This document shows, one piece after another, positions 1-8,273 of a DNA stretch of 64,000 nt. The DNA comes from Deinococcus budaensis (GTDB taxonomy: Bacteria > Deinococcota > Deinococci > Deinococcales > Deinococcaceae): positions 62,001 through 126,000 of the forward strand of contig NZ_JACHFN010000006.1 in NCBI RefSeq assembly GCF_014201885.1, read 5' to 3'. Every line of letters begins with the position of its first letter. Position 1 is the first letter of the stretch. The position numbers and the translations under genes are program-made. The notes under the pieces are model-generated. The model was not told where the DNA came from, searched no databases, and saw only the letters and a program-made list of their open reading frames with translations.

Positions 1-558
1 GTGAATCTCCAGCCGGTGAGCGCCGCGCACGAGATCCCCGAGCTGAAGGTCCGGGCAGAGGCGCTGGCGAACCTCCTGGCGCCCGACACCGACAGCGGGA
101 GTGTGTACATCTCGGCGCTCGGCGCATCCGGCGTTCGCCCTGACCCCGAGCGGGTGCTGCGCCGGTTGGTGGCGATGAGCGACGACGAGCTGCTCGGGCA
201 CCTCAACACCCTGGCCTCGCTGACTGCCTACGACTGGTTCCAGTACGGCAACAAGACCCCGGCCAAGCCCGAGTACGCCTACCTCGCTTCCTTGACGGAC
301 GCACCGCAGCGCCTGGCCGCCAGCTTCCGCCTCACCGACGAGTGGCTCAAGCGCTACCCGCGCCACGAGCTGCTGGCCCTCGCGGACGAGGCGGGGCTAG
401 GGCGAGCGCTGATTGAGGACTGCGGGACCTTGAAGGAGATGCGCGCCCGCCTGCTGGAGCACGCCGACCGCCTGCACGCCGAGGGATTCGTGCCCGCGCT
501 GGTGCGCTTCCCAGAGCCGCCTGCGACCGCTGACGCCACCGCGACTGCCGCCGACTGA
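1..558 (+). CDS. ParB/Spo0J-like protein, C-terminal part (5' end outside window)
   Basis: The reading frame is open from the first base. The GTG at position 1 is probably an internal codon of a gene starting upstream. The visible 185 residues are mostly helical. They end in a segment (WLKRYPRHELLALADEAGLG, then a long helix and a final proline-rich tail ending near LVRFPEPP) that resembles the C-terminal region of long plasmid and phage ParB-family proteins, where a similar block follows the HTH and precedes a dimerisation helix. The ParB nuclease/CTPase fold and its HTH would lie upstream and cannot be checked. No ParA is visible. The role could be partition of a plasmid-like prophage or gene regulation. 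The assignment is by resemblance only. Confidence 0.45.
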   Translation: MNLQPVSAAHEIPELKVRAEALANLLAPDTDSGSVYISALGASGVRPDPERVLRRLVAMSDDELLGHLNTLASLTAYDWFQYGNKTPAKPEYAYLASLTDAPQRLAASFRLTDEWLKRYPRHELLALADEAGLGRALIEDCGTLKEMRARLLEHADRLHAEGFVPALVRFPEPPATADATATAAD

Positions 559-611
559 TCCGCCTTGGGGGCTGCCTCGCGCGGCCCCCTCCCTGCCCTG
601 GAGGGCCCGTC

Positions 612-914
612 ATGACCAGCACACTGACACCGTCCACCCGCCACCACCTCACCATCGCGCCCGCCCCGATTCCCTCCTCCCCGGACGAGCACCAGCTGGC
701 GCTCCCCAACGGCGAGGTCGTCGGGCGGGGCCGCACGCTTTTCCATGCGCGCTGCTGGCGGGAAGGCTGGGACGCCCGCATGGACCTCCGCAGCCAGCGC
801 AGCGGCCCCCGGCCCCACCACGACGGCTACGCCCACTGGCGGCGCGGGTGGGAGCGGGCCAACGCCCACGAGCGCCAGCGGGAAAAGCGCGAGCGGCGCG
901 AGAGGAGCGCATGA
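612..914 (+). CDS. hypothetical small basic protein
   Basis: This 100-residue protein has an ATG start and a stop that overlaps the next ATG (ATGA at 911-914), so it is translationally coupled to its downstream neighbour. The C-terminal half is very rich in Arg, His and Trp and ends in a charged helix (HERQREKRERRERSA). The middle segment with spaced Trp/His/Arg and the basic tail suggest nucleic-acid binding, but no family is recognised. It sits in the early gene block before an exonuclease. Confidence 0.6.
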   Translation: MTSTLTPSTRHHLTIAPAPIPSSPDEHQLALPNGEVVGRGRTLFHARCWREGWDARMDLRSQRSGPRPHHDGYAHWRRGWERANAHERQREKRERRERSA

Positions 915-1333
915 AACGGACCCTGAAAGTCGCGGTGGACGCGATCAAGCACGAGCGCGACCAGGGAGGTCAGCCCTTCACGACCCTGCACCTGGAGCTG
1001 CCCGACAACACCGAGCTGCGGCTTCTCCAGCGCGCCCACCGCATCACCCGGAAAAAGGACACTCGCGAGGTGGCCACCTTCACCCTCCGCATCTATGGCG
1101 GCGGCGACCGGCGCACCTGGACCGTGACCAGCCGGGGCAGCAAGACCAAGGACTTCAAGGTCGTGGCCGTGGTGGAGGTGTACTTCAACGCGCAGGCCCG
1201 CTTCGAGAAGTACCTCGACCCGGCAGACCGGACCGCCTACGACGTCGAACTCACGGTGGAGATCGAAGAACCCACCACGCCGCTGTTCCCGAAGAAGGAC
1301 GACGACAGCGAGAGCGAAGGAATGAGCGCGTGA
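911..1333 (+). CDS. hypothetical early protein
   Basis: A 140-residue protein starting MKRTLKVAVDAIKHERD. The ATG overlaps the stop of the preceding gene and is preferred over an upstream GTG. Alternating beta-rich segments (LRIYGGGDRRTWTVTSRG, VVAVVEVYFNAQARFEKYLD) and an acidic C-terminus suggest a small globular protein that is not secreted. No family is recognised. It lies between a basic protein and a DEDDh exonuclease, so a replication or recombination accessory role is possible, by context only. Confidence 0.65.
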   Translation: MKRTLKVAVDAIKHERDQGGQPFTTLHLELPDNTELRLLQRAHRITRKKDTREVATFTLRIYGGGDRRTWTVTSRGSKTKDFKVVAVVEVYFNAQARFEKYLDPADRTAYDVELTVEIEEPTTPLFPKKDDDSESEGMSA

Positions 1334-1366
1334 CGGCGCGAGTCCCCTCCCGCACCGAGGACTGCC

Positions 1367-2017
1367 ATGCCTGAGACGATGACCTCACATCCGCTCGACA
1401 CCTTCCTCGACTGGGCCACCGACCCGCAGCTCGCCGTGCTCGACACCGAGACCACCGGGCTGCAGGGCGAGGTGATCGAACTGGCCCTGGTGGACGCCTG
1501 GGGCCGCACGCTGTTCGACGAGCGCATTCGCCCCAGTTGTCCGGTAGAGCCGGGCGCGCAGGCTGTGCACGGCATCTCCGACGCCGACGTGCAGGACTGT
1601 CCGAGCATCGCCGAGTTCTGGCCGCGCCTGCGCGACCTGCTGACCAGCCACCACGTCGTGATCTACAACAAGGCCTTCGACCTCCCGCGCCTGGTGCAGT
1701 CGCTCGACGCGGCCATGCCCGGCTGGCACACGGCGCCGGAAGGGGGACCCAGCACGGACCTGAAGGCGTTCTGGGCCTTGAGCGACAGGGCGCGGTGCGT
1801 GATGCTCGCCTACGCCCCGGTTCATGGTCAGCGCGGTTCCTGGGACAGCTGGCGCTGGGCACGCCTGCGGGATGCCTGCGTGCGGCGCGGTGTGCGCGAG
1901 GACGATCTGCCCGGCGCGCATAACGCCCTGGGCGACTGCCTGCGGACCCTGCGGCTGATCCAGGCGACGGCCGCGCTGACCCCTGCCGATGTGCCGTGGC
2001 TGGAGGGCGAGGAGTGA
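1367..2017 (+). CDS. DEDDh 3'-5' exonuclease (DnaQ/epsilon-like)
   Basis: A 216-residue protein. The Exo I motif VLDTETTGL (about residues 23-31) gives the first catalytic Asp/Glu pair. HGISDADV and the following helix form the usual link to Exo II, where YNKAFDLPRL (about residues 103-112) has Asn-Lys-x-Phe-Asp as in DnaQ-like exonucleases. HNALGDCLRTL (about residues 185-195) is Exo III with the DEDDh-type His and final Asp. The length fits a stand-alone proofreading-type exonuclease domain. The enzyme would remove nucleotides from 3' ends during phage DNA replication or repair. The stop overlaps the GTG of the next gene. Confidence 0.9.
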   Translation: MPETMTSHPLDTFLDWATDPQLAVLDTETTGLQGEVIELALVDAWGRTLFDERIRPSCPVEPGAQAVHGISDADVQDCPSIAEFWPRLRDLLTSHHVVIYNKAFDLPRLVQSLDAAMPGWHTAPEGGPSTDLKAFWALSDRARCVMLAYAPVHGQRGSWDSWRWARLRDACVRRGVREDDLPGAHNALGDCLRTLRLIQATAALTPADVPWLEGEE

Positions 2018-2793
2018 CGGCAGCCGAACTCGCAGTCTTCCAATTGCTCACTCCCGAGGAGCGTGCCCGACGCGCTGAACTGGAGGAACAGGTCGTGATC
2101 GGCGTGCGCGCGGGCATCATGGCAGGCCGCGCGCTGCGCACCCTTCAGGCCGAGCGCCTCTACCGCAGCACCCACCCCACCTTCGAAGCCTACGGGCTGG
2201 AGGTCTTCGGCCTCTCCCGCGCCCGGCTCTACCAGCTGATCGATTTCGCGGATGTGGCGGAGGAGGCCGCGGAACGCGGCATCGAGATCACCAACGAGCG
2301 GGTGGCCCGGGCGCTGGGCGTGGTGCCCCCGGGCGACTACGGCCTGGTGCTCGACGTGACCCGCGCCGTGACCGGCAAGCAGCAACCCAGCAGCGCGGAC
2401 GTGCAGGGCGTGGCCGACACCGTGCGGAACATGGCCTCCGGAATGCAGGTCGAACACCCCGACACCCAGCAGCCGGTCCCGCTGAGCGAGATCCCGCCCG
2501 AGCGCCGCGTGGAAGCCGTCACCATGGCGGTGCAGCGCGGTGCTCAGGACCGGCGCGACTTCCAGGGCACCGACGATCAGAAGCCGATGGACTACGTGGC
2601 CGGATTCCAGAGCATGGGCCTGCGCGGCGGGCTGATGTTCGGCCCGGACGGGTACTGGCTGGAGGTCATGGACCCCACGACCGGCGACCTGCGCCCCGGC
2701 CCGGTCGTGAAGAGCATCTGGGACGCCCCCCGTGCGTGGCGCAAACAGCACGAGGCCGAAATTCAGGAGGAAGTGGCATGGCCGAGCGAGTGA
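2014..2793 (+). CDS. phage DNA-binding protein with a helical HTH-like N-terminal domain
   Basis: 259 residues. The GTG at 2014 overlaps the TGA of the exonuclease gene (GTGA) and is preferred over the upstream GTG at 1996. Residues about 20-80 contain a block (RALRTLQAERLYRSTHPTFE followed by YGLEVFGLSRARLYQLIDFA) that recurs in many phage and plasmid proteins: an activity-setting helix, then a conserved aromatic-rich stretch and an HTH-like recognition helix. The rest (positions 80-259) is not recognised; its C-terminal part has a short beta-rich segment around GLMFGPDGYWLEVMDPTTGD. A role in replication or early regulation is inferred from location. Confidence 0.7.
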   Translation: MTAAELAVFQLLTPEERARRAELEEQVVIGVRAGIMAGRALRTLQAERLYRSTHPTFEAYGLEVFGLSRARLYQLIDFADVAEEAAERGIEITNERVARALGVVPPGDYGLVLDVTRAVTGKQQPSSADVQGVADTVRNMASGMQVEHPDTQQPVPLSEIPPERRVEAVTMAVQRGAQDRRDFQGTDDQKPMDYVAGFQSMGLRGGLMFGPDGYWLEVMDPTTGDLRPGPVVKSIWDAPRAWRKQHEAEIQEEVAWPSE

Positions 2794-3179
2794 TCACCCG
2801 CAGGTGTGGTTGTGACGGAGACCATCACGAGGGCTGCCCGGCCCATCCTCAGCAACGGGTGCGGGCGCTCTCCGCCATCAGCAGCCTCGGCGCCGTGGTA
2901 AGCCTGCGCGAGCTGGAGGTGGACTTCGGCAACGCCGAGGAGGCCGCCAACATCGCCGCCGTGACCCTCGTCTACGACGAGGCGAGCGGCCAGGTGCTGC
3001 GCGGCATGTACCGGGGGATGGCGATGCGGGACGCTGTCGCCATGGAAGTCGCCCACCTGCTCCGAACCTTCCGGTTCGTGCGCGCGAGGTACGGCACCTG
3101 CCGCCCCTGGTGGCGCTGGTGGCGCCCGACATCTGCGGTCACCCTCACGCCAGCGCGCTTCCGCGAGGTGCTCCTCTGA
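2778..3179 (+). CDS. hypothetical protein with Cys/His-rich N-terminus
   Basis: 133 residues. The ATG at 2778 is preceded by AGGAGG at 2766-2771, which is why it is chosen over an upstream frame-open start at 2736; it overlaps the 3' end of the previous gene. The N-terminus (RRCGCDGDHHEGCPAHP) has three Cys and three His in fewer than 20 residues and could bind zinc. The middle is helical and the C-terminus is Trp/Arg-rich. No family is recognised. Confidence 0.6.
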   Translation: MAERVITRRCGCDGDHHEGCPAHPQQRVRALSAISSLGAVVSLRELEVDFGNAEEAANIAAVTLVYDEASGQVLRGMYRGMAMRDAVAMEVAHLLRTFRFVRARYGTCRPWWRWWRPTSAVTLTPARFREVLL

Positions 3180-3619
3180 CCCCCTTCGACGAGACGTTTC
3201 TGCGCAAGTACAAGCGCAGACACCCGCACCTCTTCCCCCAGGACGCGGCCCCCGCACCGGCAGATCAGCCCGGTGCGGGGCTTCCACGTTCCGCCAGCAA
3301 CGGCTACGCCACCGAGGCCGAGTTCCAGACCGCCGCGAAGTCGGCGCTGGAAGGGCGCGGCTGGGACGTGCAGGAGAGCCTGAAGGGCAGCCACGGCGGC
3401 GGGACCGTCTGGTATACGCCCGGCTGGCCGGACCTCGCCATCTACCTGCAAGACGGGACGCGCCGCCTCTGGTTCGCCGAACTCAAACAGCCGGGCAGGA
3501 CGCCCACGGACGAGCAGCTCGCCTGCCACGCCCGCCTGCGAAACGCCGGGTTCCGCGTGGTCGTGGCCTGGACGCTCGAAGGCCTGCTCGCCATCGAGGA
3601 AGAAGAAAGGACTGCATGA
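3176..3619 (+). CDS. VRR-NUC domain nuclease
   Basis: 147 residues from a proposed CTG start at 3176 that overlaps the previous stop and sits 7 bases after GAGG at 3165-3168. An in-frame GTG at 3110 has no good ribosome site. The VRR-NUC (PD-(D/E)XK superfamily) core runs from about residue 40: an N-terminal Glu in ATEAEFQ, then TPGWPDL with the catalytic Asp, FAELKQPGR with the Glu-x-Lys pair, and QLACHARLRNAGFRVVV with the conserved Gln of the following helix. Such proteins are structure-specific or single-strand nucleases common in phage replication modules. The catalytic residues appear intact. Confidence 0.85.
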   Translation: MTPFDETFLRKYKRRHPHLFPQDAAPAPADQPGAGLPRSASNGYATEAEFQTAAKSALEGRGWDVQESLKGSHGGGTVWYTPGWPDLAIYLQDGTRRLWFAELKQPGRTPTDEQLACHARLRNAGFRVVVAWTLEGLLAIEEEERTA

Positions 3620-4023
3620 CCCAATCCGCTGAACGCCCTCAGGAGACCCTGACCGCCAAACCCGGCCTGCCCGACCTGTACCGTCTCCTCGCCGTGTTCA
3701 GCGGCATTCCCAAGCCCACGCTGCCCGCCCTGAGGGATTCCGGCCTGTGGACCCAGGACGAACATGCTGCCATCAGCGACTACCAGCGCGGCCTGCTGCG
3801 GATTCTCGCCACAGACGGCCGCATCCGCTGGGTCACCTGGGGACCGGACGGCCCGGGCTACGTCCTGACCGGGTACGGGGACGCGGCGCTCGACGTCTAC
3901 CGGCAACGCTACGGCCCGGCCCACACCCCGCGGCGTGGCCCGTCCCTCGGCGAGATCTCGAAGCGCAACCGCCAGCGCGATGAGCTGGTGCAGCTGCTCA
4001 ACCAAAGAAAGGCCTGCTTGTGA
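3616..4023 (+). CDS. hypothetical protein, wHTH-like
   Basis: 135 residues with start and stop overlapping both neighbours (ATGA at 3616, GTGA at 4020), so it is one step in a coupled early operon. The predicted pattern of three helices followed by a beta wing (GRIRWVTWGPDGPGYVLTGY) resembles a winged-helix domain, and the C-terminus is a basic helix (LGEISKRNRQRDELVQLL). This fits a small DNA-binding or replisome accessory protein. No family is recognised with certainty. Confidence 0.6.
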   Translation: MTQSAERPQETLTAKPGLPDLYRLLAVFSGIPKPTLPALRDSGLWTQDEHAAISDYQRGLLRILATDGRIRWVTWGPDGPGYVLTGYGDAALDVYRQRYGPAHTPRRGPSLGEISKRNRQRDELVQLLNQRKACL

Positions 4024-5471
4024 AGTGGAGAGACCGGCTCGACGAAGAACGACGCGTGAGTGACCTCCAGACGGGCCGCAGGCCCAGGAAGGTCACGCCC
4101 CTCTCTCTCGCAGCCCTGAAGCCTGGCGATCAGGTGTACTACCGTCCTCCTTCCGCCACGCGGCCCTACGCCGGGCAGCGCGCCCAGGTGGTGCGCGCGC
4201 CCCGACTGGACGTGAAATCTCCCAGCTTACGGCTGAAGTTTCAGGACGGGGCCGAGAAGACGGTGCCCGTGAGGCAGGTGGGCCGGGAGGGTCAGCCAGA
4301 GGTGGCCCCCTACCTGGTCGACGCTCGCAGCCGCCCGAGCTGGAAACGTCTGGTCGCGCAACTGGTGGAGGCGGGGAAACTGGAAGCCGCAGAGGCTCCC
4401 GGCGGCGCCGATCTCCGGCAAGCGGCCGAGCAGCGCGCCCGGCAACTCGCGGGCATGGTGGTCCCGAAGGGCAGCGAGGCGTCGAAAAAGGTGGACGTGG
4501 CCCGCGTGCTGCTCGAAGCGGCCCAGGTGGAGGCGACGGCCGCCGCTGCCCGGCAGGGTGGGCGAGCTGGGCGCGGCCCGGTGCGGCCCGTGTTCCTGCC
4601 TGATCCAACCCAGGACGTGGACACGGCCCGGCTCAATCAGGACCAGCGGGCCATGATCAACAACATCGCCCGCTGCATCCACCTCCGGTATTTCCTCTCG
4701 GACGCCGAGGGCCGCGCCGGGGCGCGGGTGCCGGGCGTCCTCCAGCAGATCGTCCGCGAGGCCGCCCGCCCGCTCGGCGGCACCGACCTCTCCACGCCGA
4801 GCGGCGGCAAGAAGAACGCGGTGGCCGGGATCATGGAGGACAGCCTGCGCTCGGCCTATCAGCTCGCGCTGGAGGCCTGCCAGCAACTTGACGCGGGCCA
4901 GACCGACCACGCCCGCGCCCTGGCTCGCCAGGTGCAGGAGCACCGGCTGACCTACCTCACCGCGAACGCCGAGCTGGAAAAGTACCGGGTCAAGCACCAC
5001 ACGGGCCGGTACTTCCACGGCGACGTGCTGAGCGTGCGTCTGGAGCACGACGGCGGCGGGATGACCCAGTTCTATGCCCGCGTGACCTTCGTGTACGCCG
5101 AGGACGGGCACACGCTGATCGTCGCTAATGCGGCCGAGATCGAGTCTCTGACGGCCACCCGAGTCGGGGCGCAGGGCTGGGCCAGCCTGTGCCGCTGGGT
5201 TGAGGACACCAGCGAGCGCGCCGGGGGCCGCAAGCAGGGGCGCCGCCAGGACGACGACGAGCACCTGATCTACCGGGACCACGACGGTTATCTGGAGCTG
5301 CGGCCCACGCTGGCAAAGTACCCGGACCTGCTGCGAGCGCTCGAAGCCGTCCGGCGGTCGCTGATGATCGACGAGCGACAAAAGGACATCGACCTGAGCG
5401 AGATTCCTGAGCATCACCCGGCGCCGGGTTACCACCCACCCGTCCCCACGGGTTCGCAAAGCAGCCCGTAA
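4020..5471 (+). CDS. hypothetical phage protein
   Basis: 483 residues, starting at a GTG that overlaps the preceding stop. No catalytic motif is recognised. About residues 25-85 contain a small beta-barrel-like domain (LKPGDQVYYRPPSATRPYAG and LRLKFQDGAEKTVPV). The middle is helical and charged. About residues 310-370 form a second beta-rich domain around a His/Gly segment (YRVKHHTGRYFHGDVLSVRL). The tail is acidic and proline-rich. It is the last gene of the early block and is followed by a gene with different base composition. The function is unknown. Confidence 0.6.
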   Translation: MKWRDRLDEERRVSDLQTGRRPRKVTPLSLAALKPGDQVYYRPPSATRPYAGQRAQVVRAPRLDVKSPSLRLKFQDGAEKTVPVRQVGREGQPEVAPYLVDARSRPSWKRLVAQLVEAGKLEAAEAPGGADLRQAAEQRARQLAGMVVPKGSEASKKVDVARVLLEAAQVEATAAAARQGGRAGRGPVRPVFLPDPTQDVDTARLNQDQRAMINNIARCIHLRYFLSDAEGRAGARVPGVLQQIVREAARPLGGTDLSTPSGGKKNAVAGIMEDSLRSAYQLALEACQQLDAGQTDHARALARQVQEHRLTYLTANAELEKYRVKHHTGRYFHGDVLSVRLEHDGGGMTQFYARVTFVYAEDGHTLIVANAAEIESLTATRVGAQGWASLCRWVEDTSERAGGRKQGRRQDDDEHLIYRDHDGYLELRPTLAKYPDLLRALEAVRRSLMIDERQKDIDLSEIPEHHPAPGYHPPVPTGSQSSP

Positions 5472-5480
5472 ACTCTCCAT
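5469..5480 (+). promoter_or_regulatory. leaderless-type -10 box for the 5481 gene
   Basis: TAAACT at 5469-5474 ends 6 bases before the ATG at 5481 and there is no Shine-Dalgarno sequence. This is the TANNNT arrangement of Deinococcus leaderless mRNAs. The first three bases are also the stop codon of the preceding gene. No clear -35 element is seen. Confidence 0.45.
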
Positions 5481-6155
5481 ATGTCCAGGAGCCACATAGA
5501 CCACGGCGCGCACGGCTTCACTGTTCTGGCGCTCATGGAGGAGATGACCCGCTCTGGTCAGGACATGATCACAGCGCAGGATCTGCTGCAATACCGGACT
5601 CTTCCCAGGCTCTCCGTTGAGGACGTCGAATATCTGATGAAATTCTTGCTGGGCTTCGGCTGGCTCTCCGACCGGGACAGCGACTATGAAACGAGCATCT
5701 ATCGCGTCACGCCAAGCGGAAAGCAAATGGTCTGGTACTGCAATTCAAACGGGCGAATAGCCCTTGAATTTCCAAGCCCCAACCTGCCTGCTACGCAGGT
5801 TAATGTCGGGCAAGGTGCGCAGGCTCCGTTTCAGATGGCTATGAACACGGGCTCTGGAACGATTTACGCCACGCAGACCAATCACATAGGCCCAGAACAA
5901 CAGGCGCGTGTGCTGGAGTTGCTAGATAAGCTGTCGGCGATCCTCGAACGCATGGAGCCGAACACAGACCGGGATGTAGCTTCTACAGTGCTGAGTACGC
6001 TCCAAAACGCTGCCAAGGCGGGCGCGTGGGAACAGGTCAAAGCGCGCGCCAACGCCCTTATGACAACCGTGGCTCTGGTTTCGAGCATCGGCGCCGATGG
6101 GCCAGAAGCCTACGCCTTGGCACAAAGCATCTTCCAGGCAGTCACTGGGGCTTGA
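5481..6155 (+). CDS. hypothetical moron protein, wHTH-like N-terminus
   Basis: 224 residues, with visibly lower GC and more A/T-ending codons than its neighbours. The first 90 residues read like a winged helix (TAQDLLQYRTLPRLSVEDVE, then FLLGFGWLSDRDSD and YRVTPSGKQMVWY). A low-complexity linker (VNVGQGAQAPFQMAMNTGSG) follows, of a kind that often joins sensor and effector parts in defence-type proteins. The last 85 residues are helical. Composition, its own leaderless-type promoter and its place at the end of the early operon point to a horizontally acquired moron. Its function is unknown. Confidence 0.65.
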   Translation: MSRSHIDHGAHGFTVLALMEEMTRSGQDMITAQDLLQYRTLPRLSVEDVEYLMKFLLGFGWLSDRDSDYETSIYRVTPSGKQMVWYCNSNGRIALEFPSPNLPATQVNVGQGAQAPFQMAMNTGSGTIYATQTNHIGPEQQARVLELLDKLSAILERMEPNTDRDVASTVLSTLQNAAKAGAWEQVKARANALMTTVALVSSIGADGPEAYALAQSIFQAVTGA

Positions 6156-6181
6156 CAAAACGCCCCCCAAATTCGCCTAAT
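6152..6181 (+). promoter_or_regulatory. possible promoter after the 5481 gene
   Basis: A perfect TTGACA at 6152-6157 overlaps the stop of the preceding gene and is followed at 18 bases by CCTAAT (6176-6181). With the hairpin at 6219-6246 it would give a very short transcript. The match may be chance. Confidence 0.25.
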
Positions 6182-6218
6182 TCTGCTCAGACTGCACGCC
6201 GTCTACCCTGAACCCAAC

Positions 6219-6246
6219 GCCTCCGCCTACGCGGGGGCGCTTTTCG
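6219..6246 (+). terminator. intrinsic terminator-like hairpin
   Basis: An 8-bp stem formed by GCCTCCGC (6219-6226) and GCGGGGGC (6231-6238), with one G-T pair and a four-base loop. It is followed by GCTTTTCG. It closes the early operon. Confidence 0.6.
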
Positions 6247-6708
6247 TTCCGGGCCACCGTGCCGTCTGCCGCCCACCGCCGGAGGTGCCCGCCATGAAGC
6301 GCTGAACCTCTTCCCTCTTCTCGCCACACACAACCTGAGAGCAGCACCCGAAACCGCGCACGCCTGAGGGCTGGGCGGCTTTTCTTGGCCCTCAGAACGA
6401 GGAGCGGCCCGGACGCGGCGCACTCACCTCACAGGACGTGACCGCGGCCTTCAGGGCGGATCCATCCGGGAGTATCGCTGCCTTCTCCGGGCAGGCATCA
6501 GCGGCTGGCCCAGGGCCGAAAACCTGGGCACCCCTGCGCCCCGCCGAGCAGGCACGCCGCCGCGCCGCCCAACCTCCAGGGCACAGCGGACCGGCTCACC
6601 CGGTGACAACTCCGGGAGGGCGCACCACCGGGCCGCAGGACTCCCCTGCCCCACGACCACCTCAAGACGCCGCTGCCCCCTTGGGCAAATCCTTGCGCGT
6701 CGCCCCGC
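6247..6708 (+). other. intergenic region without a convincing gene
   Basis: About 460 bases between the early terminator and the modification-like operon. Open frames here lack start signals and have poor codon periodicity. One inverted repeat is present: CTGAGGGC (6364-6371) and GCCCTCAG (6388-6395), with a GC-rich, T-containing loop. A small RNA cannot be excluded. Nothing else is recognised. Confidence 0.5.
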
Positions 6709-6726
6709 TGTCTACCCTGGTGGACA
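6709..6726 (+). promoter_or_regulatory. palindromic operator candidate overlapping a TACCCT -10 box
   Basis: TGTCTACC (6709-6716) and GGTGGACA (6719-6726) form an inverted repeat matching at 7 of 8 positions. The repeat covers TACCCT (6713-6718), a -10-like box upstream of the 6742 ATG. A related palindrome occurs at 59207-59225. A repressor binding here would shut the downstream operon. This is inference. Confidence 0.4.
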
Positions 6727-6741
6727 CGGGCTGGAGCATGT

Positions 6742-7536
6742 ATGGCACCACGTAAGAACCCCGCCCCGGCCGACACCGCCCTGCGGATCGAGTACCTCCC
6801 GCTCGACCAGCTCGCCCGCTGGCCCGGCAACCCCAAGGAGCACGCCGACGGTGCCATCGCCGCCAGCATCGCCCGCTTCGGCTTCCGCGACCCCCTCGCC
6901 ATCGACGAGACGACCGGTCGCCTGATCGCCGGGCACGGCCGCCTCTCGGTGCTGGAGCGCGCCCACGCCGCAGGCAGCCCGCCTCCCCAGTTCGTGCAGG
7001 TCCGCGAGGACGGCATGTGGCTGGTGCCGGTCACGCGCGGCGGCAGTTTCGGCAGCGAGGACGAGGCCGCCGCCTACCTGGTCGCCCACAACCGCACCGG
7101 CGAACTCGGCGGCTGGAACGACGAACTGCTCAGGGGGATGCTGGGCAACCTCGACGACGACCTGCGCGCCGTGGCAGGCTTCGACCTCGCCGCCTTCGTG
7201 CAGGAGACGGACGCAGCAGCCGCGAGTGCCCCCGCCCTTCCGGAACCGCCTTCGGAGTTCCTGAACGACCTGATCGGCGGAGCGGCAGCGCCGCAGGCGC
7301 AGGCCTCCCCCACCCCGGCGGCGGGAGGTGACGCGGCCCCTGCCGAGCCTGCGCCTCCCGCATCTGGAGGGCCAGGCGGCCCCGAGTACGTGCAGGTCGT
7401 GTACGTGGTGCCTGCGCCGGACCGTGACCTCGCGCAGAAGGCCGTGAAGCAGGCCCGCGAGCAGTTCGGCGTGGCGACCGCGCCCGAGGCCTTCATGGCG
7501 ATCATCCGCGCCTATCTGAACGAGGTGACCGCGTGA
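6742..7536 (+). CDS. ParB-like nuclease/CTPase-fold protein (first of two)
   Basis: 264 residues. The N-terminal 110 residues are a ParB/sulfiredoxin-fold domain: LPLDQLARWPGNPKEHADGA, then a helix and GFRDPLAID, then GRLIAGHGRLSVL (about residues 55-67), which is the conserved Gly-His-Gly-Arg loop of ParB-like proteins linked to phage methylases and modification genes. A proline/alanine-rich linker leads to a C-terminal helical domain (about residues 215-264). A GGAG at 6734-6737 precedes the ATG. It opens a six-gene operon in which every junction overlaps. The phage ParB fold often hydrolyses or binds nucleotides and need not be a partition protein. Confidence 0.8.
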   Translation: MAPRKNPAPADTALRIEYLPLDQLARWPGNPKEHADGAIAASIARFGFRDPLAIDETTGRLIAGHGRLSVLERAHAAGSPPPQFVQVREDGMWLVPVTRGGSFGSEDEAAAYLVAHNRTGELGGWNDELLRGMLGNLDDDLRAVAGFDLAAFVQETDAAAASAPALPEPPSEFLNDLIGGAAAPQAQASPTPAAGGDAAPAEPAPPASGGPGGPEYVQVVYVVPAPDRDLAQKAVKQAREQFGVATAPEAFMAIIRAYLNEVTA

Positions 7537-8273
7537 GCCCCGATCCGATGAAGGCCCACCCCGACGACGAGAACGAGATCCACGACATCGCCGCGTTCGT
7601 GGACCCAGCGCGGAACGTCGTCACGCCGGTCATGCAGCTGAGCGAGGAGCTGGCCGGGCAGCTCGTGTGGGCCTTCGCCCGCATCGTGCGCGCCGCCCAC
7701 GGCAGCCGCGCCGCCCGCACCCCCGACGAGGACGGCATCACCCGCGCCCAGGAGTTCGAGGAAGGGGACGTGTACATGCTGGAGAGGCCCTTCGACGGGT
7801 ACTTCGCCAGTCGCTACCTGATGGACTTCTACAACGTCGAGGAGCGCGGCATCTGCTCGCGGATGCACCTGCACACTGGGCTGAGGTTCGTGCGGATGAT
7901 GACCGGCCCCGGCACCACGATCCGGGTGGGCAGCCTCAGCCCCTTCCTCGTCACCAACGTGCCCGGCGTGACGCCCTTCATCCCCTTCCAGTTCGAGGAC
8001 GAGCTGCCCGACCTGCCCCAGGGCGTGGAGCGCACCCGCTACAACCTGCTGGTGCCGCCGAACAGCTTCGTGGACATGCAGATCCCGCGCGGCGTGTCGC
8101 ACCAGTTCAACGCCATCGGCCCGAACGCGGTGATCGACTCCGTACACCCGGAAGAGTCCATCGAGACGTTCCGCGAGCGCATGTCCGGGTTCAAGATGCT
8201 GGCCCAGACGATCTTCCTGACAGAAGACCGTCCCGACGCCAGCAATTGCTCGGACCTCAGGGAAGAGGAATGA
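7533..8273 (+). CDS. cupin-like beta-barrel protein of the modification-type operon
   Basis: 246 residues. The GTG at 7533 and the stop overlap both neighbours (GTGA, ATGA). The central part reads as a double-stranded beta-helix: RMHLHTGLRFVRMMTGPGTT has the spaced His pair of a cupin first motif, and IPRGVSHQFNAIGPNAVIDS has the Pro-x-Gly-x-x-His type second motif. A metal-dependent or sugar-nucleotide-type chemistry is therefore possible. The N-terminus is helical and the C-terminus is acidic. No specific family is recognised. Its fixed place between a ParB-like protein and a PP-loop enzyme suggests it acts in the same pathway. Confidence 0.6.
   Translation: MSPDPMKAHPDDENEIHDIAAFVDPARNVVTPVMQLSEELAGQLVWAFARIVRAAHGSRAARTPDEDGITRAQEFEEGDVYMLERPFDGYFASRYLMDFYNVEERGICSRMHLHTGLRFVRMMTGPGTTIRVGSLSPFLVTNVPGVTPFIPFQFEDELPDLPQGVERTRYNLLVPPNSFVDMQIPRGVSHQFNAIGPNAVIDSVHPEESIETFRERMSGFKMLAQTIFLTEDRPDASNCSDLREEE

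Noticed and set aside
6438..6755. 105-residue frame in the gap before the modification-type operon
   Set aside because: No ribosome site, Pro/Ala-rich, and overlaps the start of a clear ParB-like gene.
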